Assembly: GCF_011009555.1 (NCBI RefSeq)
Contig: NZ_QXHD01000004.1
Location: 710,869-774,868, forward strand
Length of the DNA: 64,000 bases
Source of the DNA: Adonisia turfae CCMR0081
Lineage (GTDB): Bacteria; Cyanobacteriota; Cyanobacteriia; Phormidesmidales; Phormidesmidaceae
Reading direction: 5' to 3'
Shown here piece by piece: positions 26,294-34,920 of the stretch. How positions within the stretch are numbered: position 1 is the stretch's first letter; every line of letters starts with the position of its first letter. The notes beneath the pieces are model-generated. The model made no database searches, was not told the origin of the DNA, and saw nothing but the letters and a program-made list of their open reading frames with translations. Position numbers and translations under genes: made by a program.

Positions 26294-26597
26294 TAGAACG
26301 CAGGAAAACCATTATTCATGAAATGTGGCAAAAAAATACGACTAAGGTATAAGGCTAAGTCTGACACATCTTGCTATGGGCGAGGGCAATCTACATAGAG
26401 GCACCCTAGAGAAAGATAAATGTAGCGAAAAATGCCACCGTGTAATTAAGGTGTTTTTTAAATAAAAATAAAACTTAAATTATTTTCGTCATAGATAATT
26501 AAAGCACTAGCCAGATATTAACCGTCTTTATTATGAGCCAAATCCCGCAGGCCGCAGTCATTATTACTAACCAATAAAATTAATCATACAAAGTTAA
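26294..26597. other. intergenic region with possible structured RNA
   Basis: CTACAT (26391-26396) can pair with ATGTAG (26420-26425) inside an outer GGCA/TGCC pairing (26385-26388 with 26433-26436), followed by a weak CACC/GGTG stem and TTTTTT ending at 26459. No coding potential seen. It does not match a riboswitch class I know. Confidence 0.3.
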
Positions 26598-27878
26598 ATG
26601 CCTCTTAAACTCTCTAGGATCGCCAGTGTAATTCTGTCTGCAGTGATGATATCGGCTCCATTGACTGGGGTTGGTCGTCAAGTAGCCAAGGCTGACACCA
26701 CAGCTTCACCTGCGACTAATGAGGTTAAACCCAAAGCACCAGAGGACAAGGCATCACAGACAAAGCCAGAGCAAAAATCATCGGCAACCGCTGAAATTAG
26801 TCCCAAAACTCCAAAGAGCAAGCCATCAAAGCCAGAGCAGCCTCAATCATCTGCGACAACCAAGACGTCAAGAAACTCAACCTCGCCAGCTCCCATTGAA
26901 CCCTTTATCCAAGCTGATGCTGTGGCGTTAGGACAGTGGTTAGTCACCAAAACCGTAAAAAACCTGGTAGACAACCCCGCAGATAGTGCCGCTAAGCCAG
27001 CAACACAACCTAAAAAACCAGCAGGTTGGCCCAGTCCACCGAACAGAACCGCATCTGCTGCCAAACCACAGCCCGCTGCCCAACCGCAAACACCGACTCT
27101 ACCAAAAGTCGCGGTGCGCGCACTACCCCCTGAACCCTCTAGCAATCCCACAATTGATAACTACACAGAAATGCGAGTCGCTTTGACGAAGCAGGCTCCT
27201 GATGTGTCAATCGCTGCATCCGAAGGGGGGGTGCTCGTGAGCACCAACGGCGAACTTGTGGAAAATGTATCAGCGGGTATTAGCTATCAAATCAGTGCTG
27301 ACGAGCGAGGGCTATTTGTAAATGGCCAACCGGCCCCAACAGCCCTCTGGGTTGAACCAGATAATGGTTATGTAGCGGTTGGCAATCGGTGGTATCGCGG
27401 ACGCTTACTGCTGTTATGGCAAAACGGCGGAGTCATGGCTGTAAATTACGTCATGCTTCAGGAGTATTTATACAGCGTAGTTGGAGCTGAAATGTCTGCC
27501 AGTTGGTCTTTAGAAGCCTTAAAGGCCCAGGCCGTTGCAGCGCGTTCCTATGCCATCGTACACACCGTTCGCCACCAGCGAAGAACCTACGACTTGGATG
27601 ATACGCAACGGTATCAAGCTTATAAAGGTATTGCCACGGAAGCTAGCTCCACCCAGCAGGCCGTCCATGAAACATCCGGAGAATTTATTAGCTATGGCGG
27701 TGGTGTGGTGGAGTCATTATACGCGGCTAATCAAGATATTGTTGACGATGCCCATAGTGGGTACGGGATGAGTCAAACCGGAGCCCTAGATTTGGCAGAA
27801 CAGGGCTATCGCTATTATGAAATCTTGTCTGCATACTATCCTGACACATCGGTAGGACGCATTGACATTGGTGAGTAG
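26598..27878 (+). CDS. SpoIID/LytB-domain secreted protein
   Basis: 426 residues: signal peptide (about 1-32), a long Lys/Pro/Ser/Thr-rich linker (about 33-170) that could lie in or cross peptidoglycan, then a SpoIID domain. Its core reads LQEYLYSVVGAEMSASWSLEALKAQAVAARSYA, with downstream YDLDDTQRYQAYKG and SYGGGVVESLYAAN, and HSGYGMSQTGALDLAEQGY near the end. In firmicutes SpoIID cleaves glycan strands; cyanobacterial members are thought to act in cell-wall remodelling. It is convergent with the next gene with a 13-bp gap. Confidence 0.9.
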   Translation: MPLKLSRIASVILSAVMISAPLTGVGRQVAKADTTASPATNEVKPKAPEDKASQTKPEQKSSATAEISPKTPKSKPSKPEQPQSSATTKTSRNSTSPAPIEPFIQADAVALGQWLVTKTVKNLVDNPADSAAKPATQPKKPAGWPSPPNRTASAAKPQPAAQPQTPTLPKVAVRALPPEPSSNPTIDNYTEMRVALTKQAPDVSIAASEGGVLVSTNGELVENVSAGISYQISADERGLFVNGQPAPTALWVEPDNGYVAVGNRWYRGRLLLLWQNGGVMAVNYVMLQEYLYSVVGAEMSASWSLEALKAQAVAARSYAIVHTVRHQRRTYDLDDTQRYQAYKGIATEASSTQQAVHETSGEFISYGGGVVESLYAANQDIVDDAHSGYGMSQTGALDLAEQGYRYYEILSAYYPDTSVGRIDIGE

Positions 27879-27891
27879 GGTCACTCACTGC

Positions 27892-28680
27892 TTAAGAGAC
27901 TTTGATGCTCTTACGTGCCAGGTTACAGGTTAGATTTTGCCCTTCGATCACCACCGGCCCTAGCACAGTATGAACAAGTAGCCGAGTAGCATCAGCTTTA
28001 ATTACTGACTGTAGATTAGCCGGAACCTTAGGTCTCTGGAGGGGTTCCGAGTGATTAGCCACCAATTCATCATGATAGGGATATTTGCTAGCCACTAATG
28101 TGTCCTTGGCATGGCGTTTTCGGACATTGACACGCAGTCGCTGTCTTTGCGCATTACGATCTAGCCACACCACAGTATCTGCCAGGGACAGGATTTGTTC
28201 TCCGCGCCAGGTTTTGACATAGATCGTCCCGGTATCACACAGCATGTGTTTAACCGGATACCATTGCTTGTGGCACAGCAGCAGAATATCCATCAGCTGC
28301 ATACTACGATGGTTGACCCACCACGTTTTCCAAAAAACAGACGCTGCCTCACAGTGAATCTGATACCCTGCTGGCACACTATGGTGATCATACTGAGCAA
28401 ACGTTGCCTTAGACGAGCGCGCCTGTTCCAGACTGAGCGGAATAAACCCTGCTTCAAGGGCAAACTGATGGAGCAACGCCCAATAATCAGAACTTAAACG
28501 GATGACAATATGGGGACACTTAGTCGTGAATCGCCCTTTGGCCAATAGCACTCCTTGGGTGGTGAGCAACTGAATCTCATCCAAAGCCTTCTCTACACGT
28601 AGCTCGCGATTGGCTAAAAGAGATTCTTCTCCCCTCAGAAATGTTTTAATCAGAGCACTATTATCTATGGCGATTTTCAT
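27892..28680 (-). CDS. hypothetical protein, basic, no recognised domain
   Basis: 262 residues, soluble, rich in His, Arg and Trp (SVFWKTWWVNHRSMQLMD, KRHAKDTLVASKYPYHDE). The N-terminus MKIAIDNSALIKTFL recalls the PIN-domain DxSxLIK strand, but the remaining acidic residues of PIN nucleases are not evident. Its length, clean start and codon use argue that it is real. Confidence 0.7.
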   Translation of the reverse strand: MKIAIDNSALIKTFLRGEESLLANRELRVEKALDEIQLLTTQGVLLAKGRFTTKCPHIVIRLSSDYWALLHQFALEAGFIPLSLEQARSSKATFAQYDHHSVPAGYQIHCEAASVFWKTWWVNHRSMQLMDILLLCHKQWYPVKHMLCDTGTIYVKTWRGEQILSLADTVVWLDRNAQRQRLRVNVRKRHAKDTLVASKYPYHDELVANHSEPLQRPKVPANLQSVIKADATRLLVHTVLGPVVIEGQNLTCNLARKSIKVS

Positions 28681-28917
28681 GAACAGTTTTATGGTGTAGT
28701 AGACAGCCGTTGCAACCGACGTGCCGCAACTAGGTCAAGGAAATTTTTTCGCCTGTAAGTTTATCCATAGAATCTTACAGTTAATCTCGATATTATTGAG
28801 ATCGACTACAGTATTCCCACCTGACTAAAGGATGACAGCGTCTGATTAATGCTCTTCCTCTCTTTTTAGCAAAATCACGGACATCGTTAACAACATAACT
28901 GCAACAATATCCGTGAA

Positions 28918-28923
28918 TATAAT
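28918..28923 (+). promoter_or_regulatory. candidate -10 element immediately before hisC
   Basis: TATAAT ends only 6 bases before the hisC ATG at 28930, so a transcript starting at the usual distance would begin at or next to the start codon (leaderless). No convincing -35 hexamer at 17 bp. Confidence 0.4.
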
Positions 28924-28929
28924 GGGGCC

Positions 28930-29970
28930 ATGAGATATTTTCGACCCGTTATTACAACAGCCACTGGCCATCAGCCTAGCCCCTATCGATCCCCCAACCA
29001 ATCCATCATCAAGCTCAATAGCAATGAAAACCCCTATCCCCCCTCGCCAAATGTACTGAAACGTCTAAACACGTTTGATGGGGAGTGGTTACGCCGTTAC
29101 CCCGATCCCTATTCGCAAGAATTCTGTCATGCAGCGGCAGCGGCGTTAGGCATTCCTTCAGATTGGATTATCGTTGGCAACGGCTGTGATGATCTGCTCA
29201 ATATATTGATGAGGGCCTGTATAGATGAGACACGAACGGTTGTTTATCCAACGCCCACTTATAGCCTTTATCGCACTTTGGCCCAGATCTGTGGCGCTCA
29301 GATTATTGAAATCACCTACGATACACAATTCTCTCTACCACTGGAGAAAATTGTGCAAGCCGATGGAGCTCTCACGCTCATAGCATCACCCAATAGTCCA
29401 TCGGGCCATCAGATTCCCATGGCTGAGCTCCGGCAGTTAGCCACCACCATTCAGGGGCTATTAGTGATTGATGAAGCCTATGTGGACTTCGCAGAAGAAT
29501 CGGCGTTAAGTCTGACGCAAACCCATGGGAATGTTCTGGTACTGCGAACCCTGTCTAAAGGCTATAGCCTGGCAGGACTACGATTTGGCTTTGGCATCGC
29601 TCAACCTGCATTACTCGCAGATTTATTTAAGGTGAAAGATAGCTATGGAGTGGATGCGATCGCAAATTGTGCTGCTGCTGCCGCCATTGCCGATCAGACC
29701 TATAAAAATCAGTGTGTAAACCAAATCAAATTAGATCGACAGCACCTCACCTTAGCCCTACGCAAGCTAGGCTTCCAGGTGCCACCATCCCATGGCAACT
29801 TCGTCCTGGCCACCCATCCAGAAGCGCCAAGGCTCCATGACGCCCTTAGGGAGCATGATATTTGGGTACGCCACTATCCCCAAGCCCATTTAACCAACAA
29901 GCTTCGGATTACAGTGGGCACACCAGAGCAGAATCAGCGGCTTTTACAGGTGCTAACAAACTTACTATAA
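28930..29970 (+). CDS. hisC: histidinol-phosphate aminotransferase
   Basis: 346 residues. PLP enzyme of histidine synthesis, converting imidazole-acetol phosphate to L-histidinol phosphate. Motifs: LNSNENPYPPSP near the N-terminus, GNGCDDLLN, SPNSPSGH, VIDEAYVDF (PLP-binding Asp and Tyr), the PLP lysine in TLSKGYSLAGLRFG, and the C-terminal RITVGTPEQN arginine. Complete. The gene stands alone; no other his genes are adjacent, as is common in cyanobacteria. Confidence 0.93.
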   Translation: MRYFRPVITTATGHQPSPYRSPNQSIIKLNSNENPYPPSPNVLKRLNTFDGEWLRRYPDPYSQEFCHAAAAALGIPSDWIIVGNGCDDLLNILMRACIDETRTVVYPTPTYSLYRTLAQICGAQIIEITYDTQFSLPLEKIVQADGALTLIASPNSPSGHQIPMAELRQLATTIQGLLVIDEAYVDFAEESALSLTQTHGNVLVLRTLSKGYSLAGLRFGFGIAQPALLADLFKVKDSYGVDAIANCAAAAAIADQTYKNQCVNQIKLDRQHLTLALRKLGFQVPPSHGNFVLATHPEAPRLHDALREHDIWVRHYPQAHLTNKLRITVGTPEQNQRLLQVLTNLL

Positions 29971-30816
29971 GCAGTCAGCAGGGGATGAGGAGTTCCCAAA
30001 ACGAAAGCCGAGAATACTCCACCTTTGGACAATGTAAAGCATTAACACAATTAGATACATTAATGGATGAAACTAAACCCTAGAGCAACACTGAGAACCA
30101 TGCATCCTTCACAGAGAGCATAAGCATCTTGAGCGAGAAGCGTATCTTATCTGGGCTAGCTTAGCGGGAATTCCAGTGTCTCTAAATATCCTGTCACACA
30201 AGTCTCCTAAGTTCTTTTACTTAGGAGACTTTTTTATAACCCAAACAACCATTGTCAAACGCCACTCGTCACCCTACAACAAGACAAAACAAACATATAT
30301 TTACGATCTGTTCACTTTAGATAGAATTAAGGCGCTTGCGCTTAAATGATCATCCTCTTACCCCATCACTCATGCACCCATCTACAGCCCCAACATAGGT
30401 CTTTATTTTTGTGCAGCCCCCTAACTCGTGCCTGTAAGCAGTCCTAAAGAGACTTTATCCATACCGTAAATCTCACCACATTGAACTCTCTTCAGGATCT
30501 CTTCCCATTGCACTAATACTGCACTAACACTTAGAAGACACGATCTCAAAAAAGCAAAAAACTAGTATTTCTATCAGGCTTCACATAAACCAACCAGTAA
30601 AATCGTTCGAAATCTAAAATCCTCCTTAACCCTTAGGCTAAGCAAGAATAAAACAAGTTAAATTGCAAACAACACTAAATCACGGAGAAGCATTGAACAT
30701 CTAAACCAAGGAAGTTTTCCTACAGAACCTCCCACTCTAGAGGTTGCTTTTCTGACTCAGCTCAGAAGATCAAACCGAGAGTAAGTTTGGGTATTCAATC
30801 TCTCCGAAATATCCTG
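29971..30816. other. 850-bp gene-free region holding two paralogous terminator modules
   Basis: No credible protein gene. The stretch between the two modules contains TTTACG-16 bp-TAGAAT (-10 at about 30325-30330), a possible promoter firing to the right towards the second module. The region could encode small RNAs ending at 30235 and 30855. Confidence 0.45.
30184..30235 (+). terminator. terminator module A (conserved box plus hairpin)
   Basis: AAATATCCTGTCACAC (30184-30199), then AGTCTCCTAAG pairing with CTTAGGAGACT (30201-30230) and TTTTT. A strong intrinsic terminator reading rightwards, 214 bp after hisC. Confidence 0.85.
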
Positions 30817-30855
30817 TCACACCATCTCCTGAGCTTTTTGCCTGGGAGATGTTTT
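30807..30855 (+). terminator. terminator module B, paralogue of module A
   Basis: The same box AAATATCCTGTCACAC (30807-30822), then CATCTCC pairing with GGAGATG (30823-30851) and TTTT. The stem differs from module A by base changes that preserve pairing. It overlaps the 3' end of the convergent LysR gene. Confidence 0.7.
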
Positions 30856-31767
30856 ATTGCTTGGGTCTAAAGCGTCTTGGGTACTCTCTTTCAACAATTC
30901 CATAAATGCAAACACGGGTGGCGGTAAGAGGGCATCAGCAAGTGTGGCCACACAAATGATGCGATAAATCGGTTCTGGCAAACTGCACACCTGCACACCA
31001 GGGGGAATAGGTTCAGCAGCAAGTCGGGGACTAATGGCTGCGCCTAGACCTTTGGCTACCATATTCACGATGGTGGCGTCAGACCGAATTTGATACGTGG
31101 GCGTTAACTCCACACCATACTGGCGGCCATGGTTGATGACCATGGCATCACAGCTATCACCGTCAGGTGCCATAATCAGCGGATAGGTCGTTAAGGTTTC
31201 CCAGGTAAGGGGCTCGGGTAATGCAGTATCCGGGGGGAACAGCACCACAAACTCATCCTGGGTCAGTTCTGAGGCTTCTAGATCTGGAGCATGGGGTAAG
31301 TAGGTAATTCCCACATCTGCCTTACCCTTGCGCAAATCAGATTCAACATCAGGACGGTCATCGTATTCGGCAATGGTGATTGCGATCGCAGGATACCGCT
31401 GACAATATTGCGCAATCACCTCCGGCAAAATATGGGTAGCTGCACTGCGAAAGGCCGCAATCCGCAACTGCCCACCCTCAAACCCCTTAGCCAGGTTGGC
31501 CTGCTGATAAATATCCTCAATTAAATGCAGCACATGGCGGGCGCGCTCGATAATCTGCTGCCCCACGGGTGTGGGCACAGCCCCGTAGCGTCCACGGGAA
31601 AACAGCACCACCCCTAGATCCTCTTCCAAGGTAGCAATGGCATAGCTTACAGCTGACTGCGATAGCTGCAGCTGTAGGGCTGCCTCACTAAAACTACCGC
31701 CATCAGCCACAGCAATTAGCACTCGCAGTTGCGAAGGTTTGAGTTGCCCCAGGCGATCCTGTCCCAT
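30817..31767 (-). CDS. LysR-family transcriptional regulator
   Basis: 316 residues from ATG 31767 (MGQDRLGQLKPSQLRVL); a longer start at 31815 is possible but extends beyond the usual N-terminus. Winged HTH: AVADGGSFSEAALQLQLSQSAVSYAIATLEEDLGVVLFSR. C-terminal LysR substrate-binding domain with QLRIAAFRSAATHILPEV. The target and co-inducer are unknown; the divergent neighbour side holds only a repeat element, so it may act elsewhere. Its last codons overlap terminator module B. Confidence 0.92.
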   Translation of the reverse strand: MGQDRLGQLKPSQLRVLIAVADGGSFSEAALQLQLSQSAVSYAIATLEEDLGVVLFSRGRYGAVPTPVGQQIIERARHVLHLIEDIYQQANLAKGFEGGQLRIAAFRSAATHILPEVIAQYCQRYPAIAITIAEYDDRPDVESDLRKGKADVGITYLPHAPDLEASELTQDEFVVLFPPDTALPEPLTWETLTTYPLIMAPDGDSCDAMVINHGRQYGVELTPTYQIRSDATIVNMVAKGLGAAISPRLAAEPIPPGVQVCSLPEPIYRIICVATLADALLPPPVFAFMELLKESTQDALDPSNKTSPRQKAQEMV

Positions 31768-31875
31768 GATGTGCGTAAAAAGTGACCCACACCATTGTGA
31801 CAAGTTCTTGGCCATTAACCTATGGAATCGACTGATAGCATCTATGGAGTGGTTTTATGTCAAGGCAAATGGATA

Positions 31876-31957
31876 CCCCGTAGGGGCTGGCCTTGTGCCT
31901 ACCCTGGGACAAGAGGCGACGGCAAAGCAGGGCAACCATAAGGGATTGCCCCTACGG
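31876..31957. repeat. dispersed REP-like element with 10-bp inverted ends
   Basis: CCGTAGGGGC (31878-31887) and GCCCCTACGG (31948-31957) are perfect inverted repeats around ~60 bp. The left half (GTAGGGG, CCTTGTG, TACCC) matches a segment at 22356-22385, so it is a family present more than once. Confidence 0.75.
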
Positions 31958-31963
31958 ATATTG

Positions 31964-32650
31964 CTATTTTTCTAGGTTAAAGAGCAGTTTCTTTTCGTCA
32001 TCAGTGAATGGCTTCGGGGCCGGATTCACAATCTTTGCCCGCCCATAGGCGCGCTGTACAGCAGGTCGAGCAGCAATTGCATTAAACCAACGTTTTAGAT
32101 GGGGAAAATCATGGAGGTCTTGCCCCTGTTTGGCATAGGGGACAATCCACGGATAGATCGCCATGTCAGCAATAGAGTAAGCGCCAGCAACATACTCGCG
32201 TTCGACCAGACGCTGATTTAGCACTCCATATAGCCGCGCTGTTTCTTTGACATAGCGATTAATAGCATAGGGAATTTTCTCAGGGGCATAGCCAGAGAAA
32301 TGATGATTTTGCCCCAGCATGGGCCCCAGCCCCCCCATCTGCCAATAGAGCCACTGCAACACCTCGGTTCTAGCTCGTAAGTCCGCCGGTAAAAACTGGC
32401 CCGTTTTTTCTGATAAATATTGCAGAATTGCCCCTGACTCAAACAGGCTAATGGGTTCACCACCGTCCGTAGGAGCCTGGTCGACAATGGCCGGGATCCG
32501 ATTATTAGGCGCAATCTTAAGAAACTCAGGCTGAAACTGCTCACCTTTGCCAATGTTAATGGGGTGAATTGTGTAAGGTATGTTTGCTTCTTCGAGGAAA
32601 ATCGTGATCTTGTGGCCGTTGGGCGTCGTCCAATAATAGAGGTCGATCAT
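31964..32650 (-). CDS. glutathione S-transferase, Ure2/YghU-like
   Basis: 228 residues. Thioredoxin-like N-domain: LYYWTTPNGHKITIFLEEANIPY, ISLFESGAILQYL (glutathione-binding Glu-Ser), and a helical C-domain with YSIADMAIYPWI. TPNG at the active-site turn is the signature of the Ure2p/Nu-class disulfide-bond reductases. Detoxification or thiol repair in the cytosol. A short gene ends 6 bp upstream on the same strand, so the two are probably co-transcribed. Confidence 0.92.
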   Translation of the reverse strand: MIDLYYWTTPNGHKITIFLEEANIPYTIHPINIGKGEQFQPEFLKIAPNNRIPAIVDQAPTDGGEPISLFESGAILQYLSEKTGQFLPADLRARTEVLQWLYWQMGGLGPMLGQNHHFSGYAPEKIPYAINRYVKETARLYGVLNQRLVEREYVAGAYSIADMAIYPWIVPYAKQGQDLHDFPHLKRWFNAIAARPAVQRAYGRAKIVNPAPKPFTDDEKKLLFNLEK

Positions 32651-32656
32651 GATTAA

Positions 32657-32836
32657 CTACTTTGTACGAAAATCTTGAACTATTCTAGCGTAGGTTTCAA
32701 GATTGGGCGTGAACTGTTGAAAGTTCTCAATTACCATGGATAACTCACGAAGCATCCAGTTCACGACTTCCATCGGAGACGCGTTACGAACGACTTCGCT
32801 CAGTTGGCTGAATGTGGCAGGATAAAGCAGTTGCAT
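32657..32836 (-). CDS. 59-residue hypothetical protein upstream of GST
   Basis: ATG at 32836, stop TAG at 32657-32659. Sequence begins MQLLYPATFSQLSEVV and continues PMEVVNWMLRELSMVIENF, an amphipathic helical protein without recognised motif. The stop is 6 bp from the GST start, which argues for an operon and for the ORF being real. It diverges from the gene at 32852 with only 15 bp between start codons. Confidence 0.5.
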   Translation of the reverse strand: MQLLYPATFSQLSEVVRNASPMEVVNWMLRELSMVIENFQQFTPNLETYARIVQDFRTK

Positions 32837-32851
32837 AGGTGAGCAGAGAGC

Positions 32852-33073
32852 ATGGCCCTGTCCAAGGAAGAATCAAAACAGCTATTAGAACGCATTATTT
32901 TTGAAGAAACAGCCCCAAAAGATTGGGTGCAAGATGTATGGGGTCTAAGCCCAATGCACGGCGACGAAGCAGCCAAACTGTTAGATATATTCGATGCCCT
33001 GATTGAATGCTGTTCTGAGGAGAAGCTAGAGAATTTAGTCCAGGGTCTGATTCGATCTCAGGCGGAGGTATAG
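32852..33073 (+). CDS. small acidic protein coupled to the M42 peptidase gene
   Basis: 73 residues, acidic and helical (KEESKQLLERIIFEE, AAKLLDIFDALIECC). Its stop codon is separated from the ATG of the peptidase gene by one base, so translation is almost certainly coupled. No family recognised; a regulatory or stabilising partner of the peptidase is an inference from position. Confidence 0.7.
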   Translation: MALSKEESKQLLERIIFEETAPKDWVQDVWGLSPMHGDEAAKLLDIFDALIECCSEEKLENLVQGLIRSQAEV

Positions 33074-33074
33074 C

Positions 33075-34142
33075 ATGGGCATCTGGGATGTTGATCGCTT
33101 CTTTTCTATTATTGAGGAGTTAGTCCTTTGCCATTCCCCCAGTGGCGTTGAAGGAGAGATAAATCAGTATATTCAGAAGTGGCTGGACAATCTTGGTGTT
33201 GAACATTGGCACGATGAAGCCGACAACATTGTGATTAAAATCCCAGGTCGTACTAGTAATGGGGCGATTGCTGTTACTGCCCATAAAGATGAGATTGGTG
33301 CTCTTGTTAAAGGCATTGAGTCTGGGGGCAGGCTACAGGTCAGACGTTTAGGTGGAGCCTATCCCTGGGTTTATGGTGAAGGTGTAGTCGATCTGCTCGG
33401 CGATAAGGAGACTATCTCAGGTATTCTTAGCTTTGGGTCTCGCCATGTTTCCCATGAGTCTCCCCACAAATCTCAGCAAGAAGGTAAAGCAGTACGCTGG
33501 GAGACAGCCTGGGTAGAGACTAAACTCTCAACCCCAGAATTGGTGAGGGCTGGAATTCGCCCTGGAACACGGATGGTGGTGGGCAAACATCGTAAGCGTC
33601 CGTTTCGTTTAGGGAATCATATTGCCAGTTATACCTTAGACAACAAAGCATCGGTCGCTATTTTGTTAGGTTTGGCAGAGCGGGTCAAAAACCCTCCGGT
33701 AGATGTATATCTGGTGGCCTCTGCCAAAGAAGAAGTCGGTGCGATCGGGGCCCTATTCTTCAGTCAACGACAGAAGTTGAGTCGGCTGATTGCGTTGGAA
33801 ATTTGTCCCCTATCTCAGGAGTACCCAATTGTTGATGGTCCCAGGCCTGTTTTGTTCGCCCAAGATAGCTACGGTCTCTATGACGAAGGACTGAATCAGG
33901 AGTTGATCTCAGCGGCGTCCACTGTCAGGATTCAGCTTCAACAGGCAGTGATTTCTCAATTTGGTAGTGATGCATCAATTGCGATGAAGTTTGGCCATGT
34001 GCCGAAGGGAGCTTGTTTGAGTTTTCCGACGCAGAATACCCATGGATATGAGATTGCTGATTTGGGTGCGATCGCAAATTGCCTCACTGTCCTCACCGCA
34101 TACTTAAACAACGGTGTTCAATCATGCAGCCACAACGGATAG
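33075..34142 (+). CDS. M42-family metallo-aminopeptidase
   Basis: 355 residues. Di-metal aminopeptidase forming large TET-like shells in known members. Ligand motifs are all present: VTAHKDEIGAL, YTLDNKAS, the catalytic pair SAKEEVGAIGA, ALEIC, and THGYEIAD. The insert GDKETISGILSFGSRH is typical of the PDZ-like lid. Cytosolic. Second gene of a two-gene operon with the acidic protein at 32852. Confidence 0.9.
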   Translation: MGIWDVDRFFSIIEELVLCHSPSGVEGEINQYIQKWLDNLGVEHWHDEADNIVIKIPGRTSNGAIAVTAHKDEIGALVKGIESGGRLQVRRLGGAYPWVYGEGVVDLLGDKETISGILSFGSRHVSHESPHKSQQEGKAVRWETAWVETKLSTPELVRAGIRPGTRMVVGKHRKRPFRLGNHIASYTLDNKASVAILLGLAERVKNPPVDVYLVASAKEEVGAIGALFFSQRQKLSRLIALEICPLSQEYPIVDGPRPVLFAQDSYGLYDEGLNQELISAASTVRIQLQQAVISQFGSDASIAMKFGHVPKGACLSFPTQNTHGYEIADLGAIANCLTVLTAYLNNGVQSCSHNG

Positions 34143-34231
34143 GAGCCGCCTCAGCCCAAGACTCAGAGTGACTAAACTAAGCTTTATCACCCCACGTTAC
34201 ACTGACAAAAGTAGTCAACCAGGAATGAGGT

Positions 34232-34864
34232 ATGCAATTAACCGGCAACGAGAATCTGGCTAATCGCACCTGCTGGGTGTTCGACATGGATGGCACATTG
34301 ACCCTTGGTATCCACAATTTTGAAGCGATTCGAGCAACCTTAGAACTACCGGTAGGCACACCCATTCTGGAATCATTACGTCAGTTGCCCCCAGATATTG
34401 CCGCCGTTAAATATAAACAGTTACGAGAGATTGAGTTAGACCTAGCAAGTCAAGCCACTGCACAGCCTGGAGCCCATGAACTATTAGAACTGCTCATTAG
34501 CCAAGGCAAACAAATTGGCATTCTTACCCGAAACGGCAAAGATATTGCCCATGAGACCCTCGATGCTTGCGGTTTGATGGATTTTTTTGAACCCGCCCTC
34601 GTACTCAGTCGCGACTGTCATGCACCAAAACCAGAACCCGATGGTATTTTAGCGCTATTGGATACTTGGGAGGCTCCATCCACCGCAGCCGTGATGGTGG
34701 GAGATTATAAGTTTGACCTGATGGCGGGGCAGCGAGCGGGCACAGCAACGATCTACATTGACACCGATGGCGAGTTTATGTGGTCAGAGTATGCAGATTA
34801 TGGGGTGCGATCTCTAAAGGCTGTGGTTGATTGGCTAGACACACCTCAGCCGGTCAATTTCTAA
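34232..34864 (+). CDS. HAD phosphatase, phosphoglycolate-phosphatase-like
   Basis: 210 residues. Motif I FDMDGTLT, motif II ILTRNGK, motif III Lys in HAPKPEPDG, motif IV MVGDYKFDLMAGQRAG. A small helical cap lies between motifs I and II. Could clear 2-phosphoglycolate from Rubisco oxygenation, but the substrate is not proven by motifs. Follows the peptidase by 89 bp. Confidence 0.87.
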   Translation: MQLTGNENLANRTCWVFDMDGTLTLGIHNFEAIRATLELPVGTPILESLRQLPPDIAAVKYKQLREIELDLASQATAQPGAHELLELLISQGKQIGILTRNGKDIAHETLDACGLMDFFEPALVLSRDCHAPKPEPDGILALLDTWEAPSTAAVMVGDYKFDLMAGQRAGTATIYIDTDGEFMWSEYADYGVRSLKAVVDWLDTPQPVNF

Positions 34865-34920
34865 TCAGACACTTAGCCCATGCATAACACTAGTGAACAA
34901 CAGAACGAATTTACTCCCCT

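Noticed and set aside
27892..28680. PIN-domain nuclease based on MKIAIDNSALIKTFL
   Set aside because: The later acidic residues of the PIN active site cannot be located, and the protein is much longer than a VapC toxin.
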